38,220 nucleotides of DNA from SCGC-AAA076-P13 sp965656035 (lineage in GTDB: Bacteria; Pseudomonadota; Gammaproteobacteria; Magnimaribacterales; D2472), in the NCBI GenBank assembly GCA_965656035.1, contig CBFHIO010000006.1, positions 1-38,220 on the forward strand, in the 5' to 3' direction. Shown one piece after another: positions 1-9,700 of this stretch; position 1 is the stretch's first letter; each line of letters opens with the position of its first letter. A program made the translations under genes and the position numbers. The notes beneath the pieces were generated by a model. It saw nothing but the letters and a program-made list of their open reading frames with translations. It was not told where the DNA came from and searched no databases.

Positions 1-695
1 CTGTCTACCCTTGTTAAACCTTGAAGGTTTGCGCCTTTTGAAGAATTAACACTTTGAAAGCCAAGATCATCACTTCCGATAAGTAAATTTACTTTATTAG
101 ACATAAACCATTTAATCCGCTCGTTAGAAATATTTATTGGAGAATTTTTAATACCATATGGAAATTCATCATCTGTTATAAACGTATACCACCCAGCATT
201 TGCAATTACGCTATTTGAAATTCTATTATCCCTGCTTAAAAGCATATATCTGTGAGTAAATTGAGCTCCAGCAGAATGACCAAACATTCGATAGGTCTGA
301 GTGCTCAAAGAAAATTTACTTTTTATATAATTAAAAAATAATGAGATTGAGTGATTAATATACTCATTTTTATTAGTATTAATCTTGCCTGAAGATTCAG
401 CCATTTCTAGCAAAAAAAAGTATCTAAAATCTTTCTTATTAAATTGCGGTGCAACGACAATAGCATTCTTATTTAAAACATGGGGCACCCAGGCTCTAAG
501 ATAGTCTTCTGCATTTCTTTTATTTCCATGTATTACAAATATAACCTTGGTATCTTTATTAATTTTTTCAGGGGCAATGTAAAAAATTTCAACGTCAGGT
601 TTATCCCAATATGCAAAGGTTGATTGCTTAATTTCTGATGAGCTTGCATATATTGGTAAAACTAATAGCAAGAATAGTTGTACAAAATTTTTCAT
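1..695 (-). CDS. Exported alpha/beta hydrolase (esterase-like), 3' end cut off by the window edge
   Basis: Reading the minus strand from the ATG at 695 gives an open frame of 231 codons that runs off the window edge with no stop. Residues 1-18 are a hydrophobic signal peptide (MKNFVQLFLLLVLPIYASSS), so the protein is exported. VIFVIHGNKRNAEDY near residue 50 is a typical beta-strand plus HG oxyanion segment, and GHSAG places the likely nucleophile serine at residue 141. The catalytic Asp and His would lie beyond or close to the edge. The layout resembles PHB-depolymerase/feruloyl-esterase-type or dienelactone-hydrolase-type enzymes, but the substrate cannot be read from the sequence. It is divergent from the CinA-NadD fusion, with about 60 bp between the two start codons. 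Fold confidence is good and substrate confidence is low. Confidence 0.75.
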   Translation of the reverse strand, partial: MKNFVQLFLLLVLPIYASSSEIKQSTFAYWDKPDVEIFYIAPEKINKDTKVIFVIHGNKRNAEDYLRAWVPHVLNKNAIVVAPQFNKKDFRYFFLLEMAESSGKINTNKNEYINHSISLFFNYIKSKFSLSTQTYRMFGHSAGAQFTHRYMLLSRDNRISNSVIANAGWYTFITDDEFPYGIKNSPINISNERIKWFMSNKVNLLIGSDDLGFQSVNSSKGANLQGLTRVD

Positions 696-758
696 GAATC
701 CATTTTAGCAATGAAATTATTTAATAGGTTAAAATGCAGCTAAATTTATTGAACTGAT

Positions 759-1862
759 ATGAATGATAGAACAGATCTAATAAGAAAAATACATGAGTCT
801 AAGCATAAGATTACATACGTATCTAGTGGCGGTGGTACCAATGCGATCTCACTATTACTTAAGGTGCCTGGGGCAAGCAATACAATACTCGAATCATATG
901 TACCCTATTCAAAAAAATCAATGGATTTGTTTTTAAATAAAAAACCGGATCATTATTGTTCTCTTAATACTTGCTTAAGCATGTCAGCTAATGCATACAA
1001 AAAATCAATACAAATTGAGCCTGATACTAAAACTAAATATTTAATTGGAATTGCCGTGACTGCTAGCCTTGCTACTACATACAAAAAAATTGGTGATCAT
1101 AAATTTTTTATAGTTATGCAGACTGACTCATACACTAAGACAATTTCATGTGTTCTTGAAAAAAATACAAGAACCAGAGAAGAGGAAGAAGAATTGATTA
1201 CAGAATATGTTTTAAGTTTAATTGCAGACGCATGTTCTATTAAAAAAGACTACCCGCAACACCAAGAGAAAGTTGAGATTGAAACAATAACTGCTGAGAA
1301 ATCTTGGAAAAAATTACTTAATAATGAAATTAACTATGTCTCAAGTGACAAGGCTGCTCCAGAATTAATATTTCCTGGATCATTTAACCCACTGCATGAG
1401 GGACACTTAAAAATGAGAGAAATAGCTGAAAGGAGAACAGGCATGAGAGCTACGTTTGAAATATGTGCTAAAAATGCTGATAAGCCCCCCTTAACTTTTT
1501 ATGAAATCAAAAGAACGCTTGACCAATTTGGCGATAATGATAGTTGGGTTATAACATCAGCAGGAAGATTCAGTGAAAAAGCTAAAATGTTTCCCAACAG
1601 TGTATTTATTATTGGCGCAGATACATTTTTGAGAGTTTTCGATGAGAGGTTCTATTTAAATAAAAAAGATATGTTAAATCATGTTGAAAGATTTAATGAT
1701 CATAATATTCATTTTTTAGTGTTTGGTAGAATGGTAAAAGATAAATTTGTATCATTAGGAGATGTTGTTATTCCAGAAAACATTAGGCATAGATGCACTG
1801 GTTTTGATGAAGCGAGTTTCAGGGATGATATATCTTCTACAAAACTTAGATTAGAAGACTAG
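759..1862 (+). CDS. CinA/PncC-like domain fused to a NadD-like nucleotidyltransferase
   Basis: This 367-residue protein has two domains. Residues about 10-165 resemble the C-terminal domain of CinA (PncC, NMN deamidase): ITYVSSGGGTNA followed by VPGASNTILESYVPYS aligns with the usual AESCTGG ... VPGSS ... YS pattern, but the ESCTGG core reads SSGGGT. Residues about 203-366 form a cytidylyltransferase-fold nucleotidyltransferase with FPGSFNPLHEGH (HxGH at 213-216) and the ISSTKLR motif at the C terminus, as in NMN/NaMN adenylyltransferases. PncC makes nicotinate mononucleotide from NMN and NadD adenylates it, so the fusion would join two consecutive steps of NAD recycling. That coupling is inference. 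Similar two-domain proteins are known to me from plants and other bacteria. There is no signal peptide, so it is cytosolic. Its stop lies 2 nt from the stop of the convergent rpmG. Confidence 0.75.
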   Translation: MNDRTDLIRKIHESKHKITYVSSGGGTNAISLLLKVPGASNTILESYVPYSKKSMDLFLNKKPDHYCSLNTCLSMSANAYKKSIQIEPDTKTKYLIGIAVTASLATTYKKIGDHKFFIVMQTDSYTKTISCVLEKNTRTREEEEELITEYVLSLIADACSIKKDYPQHQEKVEIETITAEKSWKKLLNNEINYVSSDKAAPELIFPGSFNPLHEGHLKMREIAERRTGMRATFEICAKNADKPPLTFYEIKRTLDQFGDNDSWVITSAGRFSEKAKMFPNSVFIIGADTFLRVFDERFYLNKKDMLNHVERFNDHNIHFLVFGRMVKDKFVSLGDVVIPENIRHRCTGFDEASFRDDISSTKLRLED

Positions 1863-1864
1863 TA

Positions 1865-2059
1865 TTAATTGTGTGGGGGAAGCTTAGCCTCTACAAACCA
1901 CTCATGAACTCTTTTAGCTGGATTAAATTTCTTTAATCTCATTTTCTTATTTTCAAGAGTAAATTTTCTAGTTTTAATAGCTGTATAGTGATACGTATGA
2001 CTATCACGAGTTTCGCCTTCAGGTATTAAATATACTTTAGTTTGTTTTTTATCTGCCAT
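1865..2059 (-). CDS. rpmG: 50S ribosomal protein L33
   Basis: This is a 64-residue basic protein. The stretch HYTAIKTRKFTLENKKMRL followed by KKFNPAKRVHEWFVEAKL matches the L33 pattern of a Tyr-Thr strand, KN/KTR, a basic loop, LKKFDPVVRKHV and EAK. I start it at the ATG at 2059 (MADKKQT); an in-frame TTG 12 nt upstream is less likely. It is slightly longer than the usual 50-56 residues because of a PEGETRDSH insert near the N terminus and a short C-terminal tail. In most gammaproteobacteria rpmG follows rpmB (L28). Here it stands alone, downstream of the glucan operon on the same strand and convergent with the CinA-NadD fusion. A TATAAT at 2071-2076 suggests its own promoter. Confidence 0.7.
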   Translation of the reverse strand: MADKKQTKVYLIPEGETRDSHTYHYTAIKTRKFTLENKKMRLKKFNPAKRVHEWFVEAKLPPHN

Positions 2060-2070
2060 AATGGAATGCA

Positions 2071-2076
2071 ATTATA
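2071..2076 (-). promoter_or_regulatory. Probable -10 box of rpmG
   Basis: A perfect TATAAT on the minus strand lies 11 nt upstream of the rpmG ATG. The expected start site (about 2064) leaves a leader of only about 5 nt. I see no good -35 hexamer 16-18 nt upstream, so the call rests on the -10 alone. Confidence 0.4.
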
Positions 2077-2122
2077 CACAAAAAATATTAAATAAGTACT
2101 TCGATAAATAAGTTTTTGTCCT

Positions 2123-3007
2123 TTAAAATTTAATGACCTCATCCTTATCCCAAAGCCCCCAATAAGCTCCTACATCACCCTCAGCCTCTACTTTCCAAGA
2201 TTCATCAAACGATGAGAAATAAAACATGTCAATATCTTGATCTTTTGACCAAAGCTGCGCATTAATGAAATATTTTAAGTAATTGCTATAAGAAGGATGC
2301 GCTCCCCATAAATCACTACCTTTACTGGGCCATCCTGTCTCAGTAATAATAACTTTTTTACCATTTGATGCTTTTATGGCTTCGTTATACATATCTTTCA
2401 TATAAAGCAATGAATATTCTGCTGCACAACCTTCCCAAAATGGATAGCAATTTGCCAAAATCACATCACACGCATTTGTTATATTAGGTCTATCTCTAAA
2501 CTCGTAGTACGCATCTACATATCCAACAGGAATATCTCCAATATTTTTTTTAACATAATTAATGTATGAAATAAGTTGGTTTTCTTCTAATTCTTTTCTG
2601 TATATCACTTCATTGCCAACAGCAGCAACGTCAACAAGGCCATCGATTGCCAACCCAATTAAACCTTCAATCTCTTTATCATTGCTTTGCATGTCATCAC
2701 TTAGCCATGCACCAACAAGAGTTTTAAAACCCATATCTTTTGCAATTTCAACAATACGAGCATGGTCATCTAGAGAAGAGAAAGTTCTTATGGATGATGT
2801 ATATGGTTTTAATATTTTTAATCGTCTTATAATTTGATTGTCTGAAACTACATCACCTGGCTGCTGTGAGCCCTCATATAAGCTAAAACAAATACCATGG
2901 ATTTTACTGTTAAGAATTTTTTTACAAAGTTTTTTTAACTCTTCTTCTGATAACTCATCAAGATTAGTTCCTAGTAGGGATAAAATTTTTTCGTCTCTAT
3001 AAGACAT
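2123..3007 (-). CDS. Cytosolic GH17 beta-1,3-glucanase/glucosidase
   Basis: This 294-residue protein shows the two signatures of glycoside hydrolase family 17: AAVGNEV with the acid/base at E133, and ITETGWPS with the nucleophile at E223. Short-range hallmarks such as HGICFSLYEGSQQPGD, SSIRTFSS and FYFSSFDESWK fit the bacterial and fungal Bgl2-like branch. There is no signal peptide or lipobox, so it should act in the cytosol. It is the last gene of the 13-gene run, 5 nt after the GPH symporter, with a GGAGGAG ribosome site inside the symporter's end. The pairing suggests that imported beta-1,3-oligosaccharides are its substrates. Whether it is exo-acting, endo-acting or a transglycosylase cannot be told from sequence. 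The window has a second GH17, but that one is a lipoprotein. Confidence 0.85.
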   Translation of the reverse strand: MSYRDEKILSLLGTNLDELSEEELKKLCKKILNSKIHGICFSLYEGSQQPGDVVSDNQIIRRLKILKPYTSSIRTFSSLDDHARIVEIAKDMGFKTLVGAWLSDDMQSNDKEIEGLIGLAIDGLVDVAAVGNEVIYRKELEENQLISYINYVKKNIGDIPVGYVDAYYEFRDRPNITNACDVILANCYPFWEGCAAEYSLLYMKDMYNEAIKASNGKKVIITETGWPSKGSDLWGAHPSYSNYLKYFINAQLWSKDQDIDMFYFSSFDESWKVEAEGDVGAYWGLWDKDEVIKF

Positions 3008-3012
3008 AGCTT

Positions 3013-4440
3013 TTATACTCCTCCATTCCTTTGTTGTAATTGTGTTCTTATGTCTGCAGCTCTATCTTCATTTATTTCATAATCTCTCATAATATAAATG
3101 GCAATTATTGTGCCAATTATAGGGATTGAAGAATACGCAATTCTTAAACCTGTCAAGGCACCATCTGGTTGGGTTAGTGCATCAGTTGAAAACCCTACGT
3201 AATACATAATTAAACCCGATAATAATCCTGCAAGCGCAGTGCCTAATTTAACCATCCACCAATAAATTGCTCCGAAAGATCCTTCTTTTCTGGGCAGTCC
3301 ATTTTTGAGCTCCTCATAATCACAGGTATCAGCAGTCATGCTCATCATTAAAGTAAATAATCCTCCGATTCCAAATGAAAAGAATGGTAATGCAAATAAA
3401 AACATATAGGGCTTGCCAGGTATAAAGAGAAACCAAAATAAAATATACCCTATTACAGATATGCTTTGAGAAATAATAAAAGTTTCCTTTTTACCATACT
3501 TCTGTGCCATTTTAGAAACTATGGGTATCACAATAAATGTTGTGACAATTGCCCCAACGCTGCCATGAAGTGTTGGCCATGGGCTTGCTGCAGAGGCGTC
3601 TCCAGAAAATAAATAATGGACAATAATAAAAAATGAAAATGCTGCAATTGTCTGGAAAGAGTTAAAGACTAAGAAAGTAGCCATGCACAACTTTCTAAAT
3701 GGTATGTTTTTCCATGCATCTTTAAAGATATGAACAATATTTATTAAACTATTTCCAATATTTTCTTTGGTAATAGGAACCAAATGATCATCATTTAATG
3801 TAGATTTGCTCTTTATAAAAATAGCAGGAATAATTGCAAGCAAAGTACATATTATTCCAAAAACTACAGATAAAATTCTTGTTCCTGATGCAGGATCAAC
3901 GAAAATATCAGGGTCATAAATAATTATCCATATCCATGGAGCTAATACCCAAGCAAACTGACCTATGAATTGTGACACTGCCATGATTTTTGTTCTTTCA
4001 TGAAAGTCGTCACTCATCTCATAACCCATTGCAACAAATGGAATTCCAAAAATTGTTATACCTATATAAAATAGGAGGTTAAAGACTAAAAAGTACCAGA
4101 AATTAAAAGTTTGACCGTTTTCTGCATATAATTGCCAAGATAAAATAAATGCTATTCCAGTTAAGATACCTCCAAAGAAAACATATTGTCTTCTTTTGCC
4201 CCACTTAGATTTCGTATTATCTGAAATAAAACCCATCAAAGGATCAGTAATCGCATCAATAAACCTAGGTATAAAAGCAATAACTCCATACAATAGAGGA
4301 CTAAAACCAAGGTCTTGGATTAAAACAACTATAAAAATTGATAATAGAGCTGGAAATAGCTGATTTGCCAGCATCCCAAAACCAAAAGCTATTTTTTGTC
4401 CCATTGAAACAGTATTCATTACCTTTTCTTCGTTGTTCAT
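3013..4440 (-). CDS. GPH-family (MFS) glycoside:cation symporter
   Basis: This is a 475-residue polytopic membrane protein with about 12 hydrophobic segments. The first cytoplasmic loop reads RFIDAITDPLMGFISDNTKS and continues WGKRRQYVFFGG, the hallmark of the glycoside-pentoside-hexuronide:cation symporters (MelB, XynP, LacS type). A second family cue is MTADTCDYEELKNGLPRKEGS near the C-terminal half, equivalent to the conserved D-x-x-E-x-x-T/N-G-x-R segment. It sits between an exported clan GH-A hydrolase and a cytosolic GH17, which points to uptake of beta-glucan oligosaccharides or a disaccharide such as laminaribiose, driven by Na+ or H+. The 27-nt spacer upstream is the longest in the run and carries a GGGGAGAG ribosome site. 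The specific substrate is inferred from context only. Confidence 0.85.
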   Translation of the reverse strand: MNNEEKVMNTVSMGQKIAFGFGMLANQLFPALLSIFIVVLIQDLGFSPLLYGVIAFIPRFIDAITDPLMGFISDNTKSKWGKRRQYVFFGGILTGIAFILSWQLYAENGQTFNFWYFLVFNLLFYIGITIFGIPFVAMGYEMSDDFHERTKIMAVSQFIGQFAWVLAPWIWIIIYDPDIFVDPASGTRILSVVFGIICTLLAIIPAIFIKSKSTLNDDHLVPITKENIGNSLINIVHIFKDAWKNIPFRKLCMATFLVFNSFQTIAAFSFFIIVHYLFSGDASAASPWPTLHGSVGAIVTTFIVIPIVSKMAQKYGKKETFIISQSISVIGYILFWFLFIPGKPYMFLFALPFFSFGIGGLFTLMMSMTADTCDYEELKNGLPRKEGSFGAIYWWMVKLGTALAGLLSGLIMYYVGFSTDALTQPDGALTGLRIAYSSIPIIGTIIAIYIMRDYEINEDRAADIRTQLQQRNGGV

Positions 4441-4467
4441 ATGATCTCTCCCCTAGATTTCATATAT

Positions 4468-5463
4468 TTAATTGATGTTAAAATTTAAATAAGCATCTTT
4501 TACAACATCAAAGGTTATTTTTTTATTCCTATTAATATCTACTATTCCCCAATATTCTTCATTTGCAGTTCCATCATACGGAGTGCCATCACTGTTTGGT
4601 GCATTTCCACCAGTATCTTGCTGTTTAGGATTGCCAGCTTTCCATAAACCGTCAGTAAATTGAAAAACAAAAGATCCAATATTTTTATCACTATTTGACA
4701 GTACGTTTTCTAAAATTACTCTATTCGCATCAGCCTGAGCTCGTTGATTTTCTCCTTTTTTATAAGTTTCATTAGATTTAGTCATGTAGCTATCGGCCCC
4801 CAGTTCCGCAAAATACATTGGCTTATCACTAATTGCCTCCCATTCTGCAAAAATTGATTGGGGCTGATCCCATCTATAAACATTCATTCCCCATACTTGA
4901 ACACTTGGTGCAATATTTAAGGCATCCATGCTAGGTAAATCGCCGTGAGCAGATGAAACTAATCTAGACGGGTCTTCTATTTGAATAATTTGAGCAACAA
5001 GTTCCATTGATTTATACCAGTTATTAATATCGCCATCAAACCACTGAGGGTTGTAATTATATTCATTGCCTAGTTCCCACATGAGAATAGCATCATGATC
5101 TTTATACTTTCTTATGTAGTTTATAAATGTTCCAGAAAGGATATCGAATCGCCCTTTTTGATTATATCCAAAGCTAATTACCACTTTGATTCCAGCATTA
5201 TGAATTTCATCTAGCACTTTAATATCATCAATAGGCTCATAAACTCTTATTGTATTAATACCTGCCTCTTTGATTAGAATTAAATCTTCAGCAAGAGTCT
5301 CAAAACTTCTTTTTGTTTTTCCTATTTTTACAGGGTGATAGCAAATTCCCTTCATATAAAATGCTTGTCCATCGACAATCATCTTGCTGTCTTTAATCTT
5401 TACTTCAATACCTAATGAATACATAGAAAAGAGTAAGATGGTAAATAAAAAACTATTTTTCAT
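4468..5463 (-). CDS. Exported clan GH-A TIM-barrel glycoside hydrolase, family uncertain
   Basis: This 331-residue protein starts with an uncleaved-looking or Sec-type signal segment (MKNSFLFTILLFSMYSLGIE) that has no lipobox cysteine. The body is a clan GH-A barrel: FYMKGICYHPV, DLILIKEAGINTIRVYEPID, WELGNEYN (acid/base at E134) and PMYFAELGADS (nucleophile at E220). The early strands look like the catalytic domain of GH2 and like GH72-type glucanosyltransferases, and the general shape also fits GH5. It lacks the extra domains of true GH2 enzymes. I cannot place it in one CAZy family. In this operon, 2 nt after a GH17 lipoprotein, it is most likely a periplasmic glucanase or transglycosylase acting on beta-1,3-glucan fragments. 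That role is inference. Confidence 0.75.
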   Translation of the reverse strand: MKNSFLFTILLFSMYSLGIEVKIKDSKMIVDGQAFYMKGICYHPVKIGKTKRSFETLAEDLILIKEAGINTIRVYEPIDDIKVLDEIHNAGIKVVISFGYNQKGRFDILSGTFINYIRKYKDHDAILMWELGNEYNYNPQWFDGDINNWYKSMELVAQIIQIEDPSRLVSSAHGDLPSMDALNIAPSVQVWGMNVYRWDQPQSIFAEWEAISDKPMYFAELGADSYMTKSNETYKKGENQRAQADANRVILENVLSNSDKNIGSFVFQFTDGLWKAGNPKQQDTGGNAPNSDGTPYDGTANEEYWGIVDINRNKKITFDVVKDAYLNFNIN

Positions 5464-5465
5464 AA

Positions 5466-6716
5466 TCAGTCCTTGATTGATGCTGTTGGTGGAATATTTG
5501 AATCATTCAATAACGCTTCAAAATCTCCGTTATAGGTTTTAACAATTCTATTACCTCCCCTTGTAAGGTTATCAAAAACCCCCTTATCAACTTGCTCCCA
5601 CAGTGGGTATTTGGCCTTGCCATCTACCGTAAATAGTCCGAAATGATTTTCAGATCCATTCTCATTTGTAGAATCTTTCCATGGTTCGTTGAATGCTGAA
5701 AAATAAAAACATGTTATCGACATTGAAAAACAAACATCTGAAATCATCTGATAATACAAGCCTAATTTATATTCATCAGCCGCTTCAGTACCTCCATATC
5801 CATACAAATCAGAGGCAACACTTGACCAGCCTGTTTCTCCAATGTGAACTTCTTTTGATGGATCAATTTGGTGGACATATTTTTTTACACTATCAAACTG
5901 ATTAAGTTCATAATCAATCGCCCTTATCATAGCCTGTTTGATAATTTCTATCTTATTTAGATTATCTAACCCTGCATCAAGGTTCCAAAAACTAGGATTA
6001 TAGTGCGTATCATGAAAAGCATAAGTATGCATAGATACAAAATCTACTGACCTAATGAGCTCATCTAAATCATTGTTATGATAGTCTTCTGAACCACCAC
6101 CCCATGAGGCAAAATTGTCAGAACTTGTAATCCATACATCATCATGTATTTCGCCGATAGTTTTTAATTCTTGAAGATGTTTCACCCACTTTAGAACAAA
6201 TTTTGGTGGTACATGGTAGCTTGAAGCCCAGTGAACCATAGACTCATTACCCACAGCAATAATTTTAACAATATCTGGATATTCTTTTGCTAGTCTAGCC
6301 GCTTCATCTATCTCAAATTTATTACCTTCAAAGTCTTCTTCTTCATGAATTGGGTTTTGAGTGAATGCATCTTTGCATTGTATCCAAGCACCAAGCATCA
6401 CATACATTTCAAAGTGAGGATCCGTTCTCTTTATCTCTTTAATAGCTTTGAGAGTGTTTTCAGCAAAAGGGTGATGAAGATCATAGGTTCTCAAAACTCT
6501 AAAGCCTTGAGCGTGCATTATATAAAGATCTTCTTTGATTTGATTGATTGTGGGTTGTTTCTCTCGCGACTTTTCTCTATACCCTCCATAAGAAATTGCT
6601 GGATAGTTAGGATTTCCAATAAACTCTTTTGCACTTTTACCCATACTTAAGTCTCCAGATTGATTGCATGAAGCAAGAATAAATAAAGAAATAATACAGG
6701 GTATTATTTTCTTCAT
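5466..6716 (-). CDS. GH17 beta-1,3-glucanase lipoprotein
   Basis: This 416-residue protein has a lipoprotein signal peptide whose lipobox ends in LASC (Cys16), so it is membrane-anchored and faces the periplasm or outside. GH17 signatures are clear: IIAVGNES with acid/base E158 and HIGETGWSS with nucleophile E294, plus FRVLRTYD and FYFSAFNEPWKD. It is longer than the cytosolic GH17 in the same operon because of several loop insertions and a C-terminal extension of about 40 residues. It most likely cleaves laminarin or other beta-1,3-glucans to oligosaccharides. Its ATG overlaps the stop of the GH149 gene in an ATGA, which indicates translational coupling. I see no carbohydrate-binding module. 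Confidence 0.87.
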   Translation of the reverse strand: MKKIIPCIISLFILASCNQSGDLSMGKSAKEFIGNPNYPAISYGGYREKSREKQPTINQIKEDLYIMHAQGFRVLRTYDLHHPFAENTLKAIKEIKRTDPHFEMYVMLGAWIQCKDAFTQNPIHEEEDFEGNKFEIDEAARLAKEYPDIVKIIAVGNESMVHWASSYHVPPKFVLKWVKHLQELKTIGEIHDDVWITSSDNFASWGGGSEDYHNNDLDELIRSVDFVSMHTYAFHDTHYNPSFWNLDAGLDNLNKIEIIKQAMIRAIDYELNQFDSVKKYVHQIDPSKEVHIGETGWSSVASDLYGYGGTEAADEYKLGLYYQMISDVCFSMSITCFYFSAFNEPWKDSTNENGSENHFGLFTVDGKAKYPLWEQVDKGVFDNLTRGGNRIVKTYNGDFEALLNDSNIPPTASIKD

Positions 6717-9700
6717 TTTACGACACTTACATAAACAGCTTTAATTAAGTTAGTTCTGTTAAAAATACTTTCCGAATTTTCAGCATCTAATTCATGGCCT
6801 TCGATTATCTTATCAGTATTATCCATATAAGAAATTCTTATACTCTTCTGAACTGATAAGCTATAAATTATTGGTACTTGGCAAACAGTGAATGCTAATG
6901 AATGCTTATCAAGTTCAATATAATTTATATCGTTATTTAAATTTACATATTTAAAAGATTTTTCTTCTTCAATAAACTCTGTCTTTCTTAATATGGTTGG
7001 GTCGAAATTGATTTTTCCATCGTTAACAAAAAAGCCCAATTCATAGAACCTGCTAACAATATCTTCTTTCACTTGCCCGGTCATGCCTGGTTGCTGCACC
7101 CCTCTTCCTCTAGGAGTATGAGAATAGGGATCCGTAGGAAAAGCACCATACAATTCTGGTGATTTATTAACTCCAATACCCTCGTTAATCTCAAAGTAAT
7201 GATCAAAAAACCTTCCAATCATTTTAGGATCACTCTTTTGAAGGATAGACTGTTTAGTGACTTCAGCTGATGCCAATAAAAGTTTTGATACCATATGCCA
7301 GTAGATAGAGCCTAGACCTTCGTAACCATAAAATGTGCCTGATCTTCCAGTGAAGGATTTATGATCAAAAACATTTTCAAATATCTCTAGAACAATATTT
7401 TTTTCTTTAACAGAGAGTTCTTTATATTTTGAGGGTAATTTTCCAAGCTCTTCAACTAAACAACTGGCGTTGTGAAATAAGCCATTAAAATGATATTTGT
7501 CATTGATATCTTTTTCTATAATTTGCTTGTTACCATCTTGAACTAAATTATTTAGTAAATCCGATTTTTTTAACTCTTCTTCAGGAACAACATTCTTATT
7601 CATAAACCCTAGCAATTCTTTGTTAGGGTAAAGGATGTAACTGTATTGTTTATCCCAAAATAAATCACTATTCTTGAGGCTGTCTAATACAGACAAGGAT
7701 TCCTCTTGAGAAAGATAACCCGAGCTCAAAACACCAACTTGACCTTCAAGCATTTTAGATAGCCTGTCGATTGTAATTTGATCTTTTTCAAGATTTATTA
7801 GATTGTAAGCATGATAAAGGCCGTCTTTCCTTTTATTAAAATTAATTGTTGCATCAAGAACGTTAAGAACATTTTCAAAGAAAAGAATTATTCTATCTTT
7901 ATCTAATGAGTCTTTCGTTCCAGAAAAATAAGATGTATAAATCCTATCTCTATATTCAGATGCAACTTCTCCCACCTCATCTACAAACTGTTTTCTTCTT
8001 TTGCTGTCTATATTAGATTTAACAGCACTAAAGGATGAATTTAGTTTTTCAAAAAAATGAAACAATTCTGTTGAGATTTCAAATGATGATGATTTATCTT
8101 GTTCTAAGATTTTTACAAAAAAACTTAGAAACCTTCTTAGGTAATAAAGAGTAACCATTGAAACGCCATTTCCAACAAGCGCATTATTTGCGTCATTCCA
8201 CTCAGGCCTCTGTGTGTTCATCCAAATACCAGCGCCAGGAACAAAATTAGATAGTTTTGCTAAAACTGTTGAAAGAATTTTTTCTAAGAAGTTAACTTCA
8301 TGTATTAAGCCTTGGTAGTTTTTTAGAATTGCTCCATCAGCACCTTCTTTTAGTCTATTATTTTCAATTTCTTCTGCTAATTTAAAATTAAAATCTATAG
8401 TATTTTTAGGATCTTTATAAATAGATTTGTAGTCCTTGATTTCATAGGGGACATTGGCATAGACAAAATCATTTTTATTTAAAAATGAATTAAGTCTTTT
8501 TGGAAAATAATTTTCAGAAAATTCTAAAAATTTAAGTAAATATATAATTTGATGATCGCCCCAGTAACCAATATATGACCATGGGTTATCTGGTTCAATG
8601 GTTTCCCAATCAAATCCATCTTTGGTTAATCTGTATGGATTATATCCATCAAATGTTGAAGCATTGAGAAATCTATAAATCATTCCATCAATGAATTGAG
8701 GGTACGAATAAGCTAAGGCCTCCCAATTTTGAAAAATATCTCTCCAGTTGCCTTGATAATCAAGAACCTTTTTACCTGTTACATCATCACGAGTATTGAT
8801 AGAAAATTTATTCCAGGGTCTACTCGGATCGCCATGCCTTCGACTAAACTTTATTGGTAAATATTCAGTAGCAAGTCTTTTAAAAGTATTGGAATTAGAA
8901 TTGTTAATAAAATCTTTTAAAAAAGTTAAATCAAATGTGTTGGGCCATGAATCAAATGCTGAACTCATTTCAGTGGCACATTTTACATTTGCGTTTCTTA
9001 TATATTTAATAAAGTCATCTTTTTCTATTTGATAATCTTTATCAAATATTCCTCCTCTCATGATGTTAAAAAGAGTGTTTGCAAAGTGTCTTATATTTCT
9101 TCTTCTGTCAGTTGAAAGCTGAATACCATCAGACGAACCAACTAATTTATATAACTCATTGGATGAATTAAGAATTTCATTATTTACTTTTTCTGATAAC
9201 TTGTTGTTTGCTACTATTTCTTTTTTAAGCGCAACTATGTCTGAAGAGGACTTGTTAATATCTGCAGCGAATAACCATTCTTTTTTTTCATTACTCGCTA
9301 AAGAAACGTCAGCATTTATAAAATAAGCCCCTCTTTCAGCCTTGATATCAGATTCTTCTTCTATCTCACAACCCTCTCTAAATGAGTCAAGCTGACCCGA
9401 TGAAAGCAATACCTTGAAACTATTTAGACCATGATGAAATACTATATTTGCCTTTAGAGCTTCACTAGGTTCTGCGCGATCAACGATAGTTGCACTTAAA
9501 GCAAAAATACCTATTTTTGATTCTGAATCTAGCTCATTTCTTTTATATGCATCTGCTAGATTGCTAGTATTTGCTTGTATTCCCTCATTAAGACCCCATG
9601 GCAGGATGTTTTGAAACCCATCAAGTATAGAAATTGAAACATCACCTTGATTTAAATTTTTTAAAGAAGATGTTTTTACAAAACCAAATGCATCACAAGT

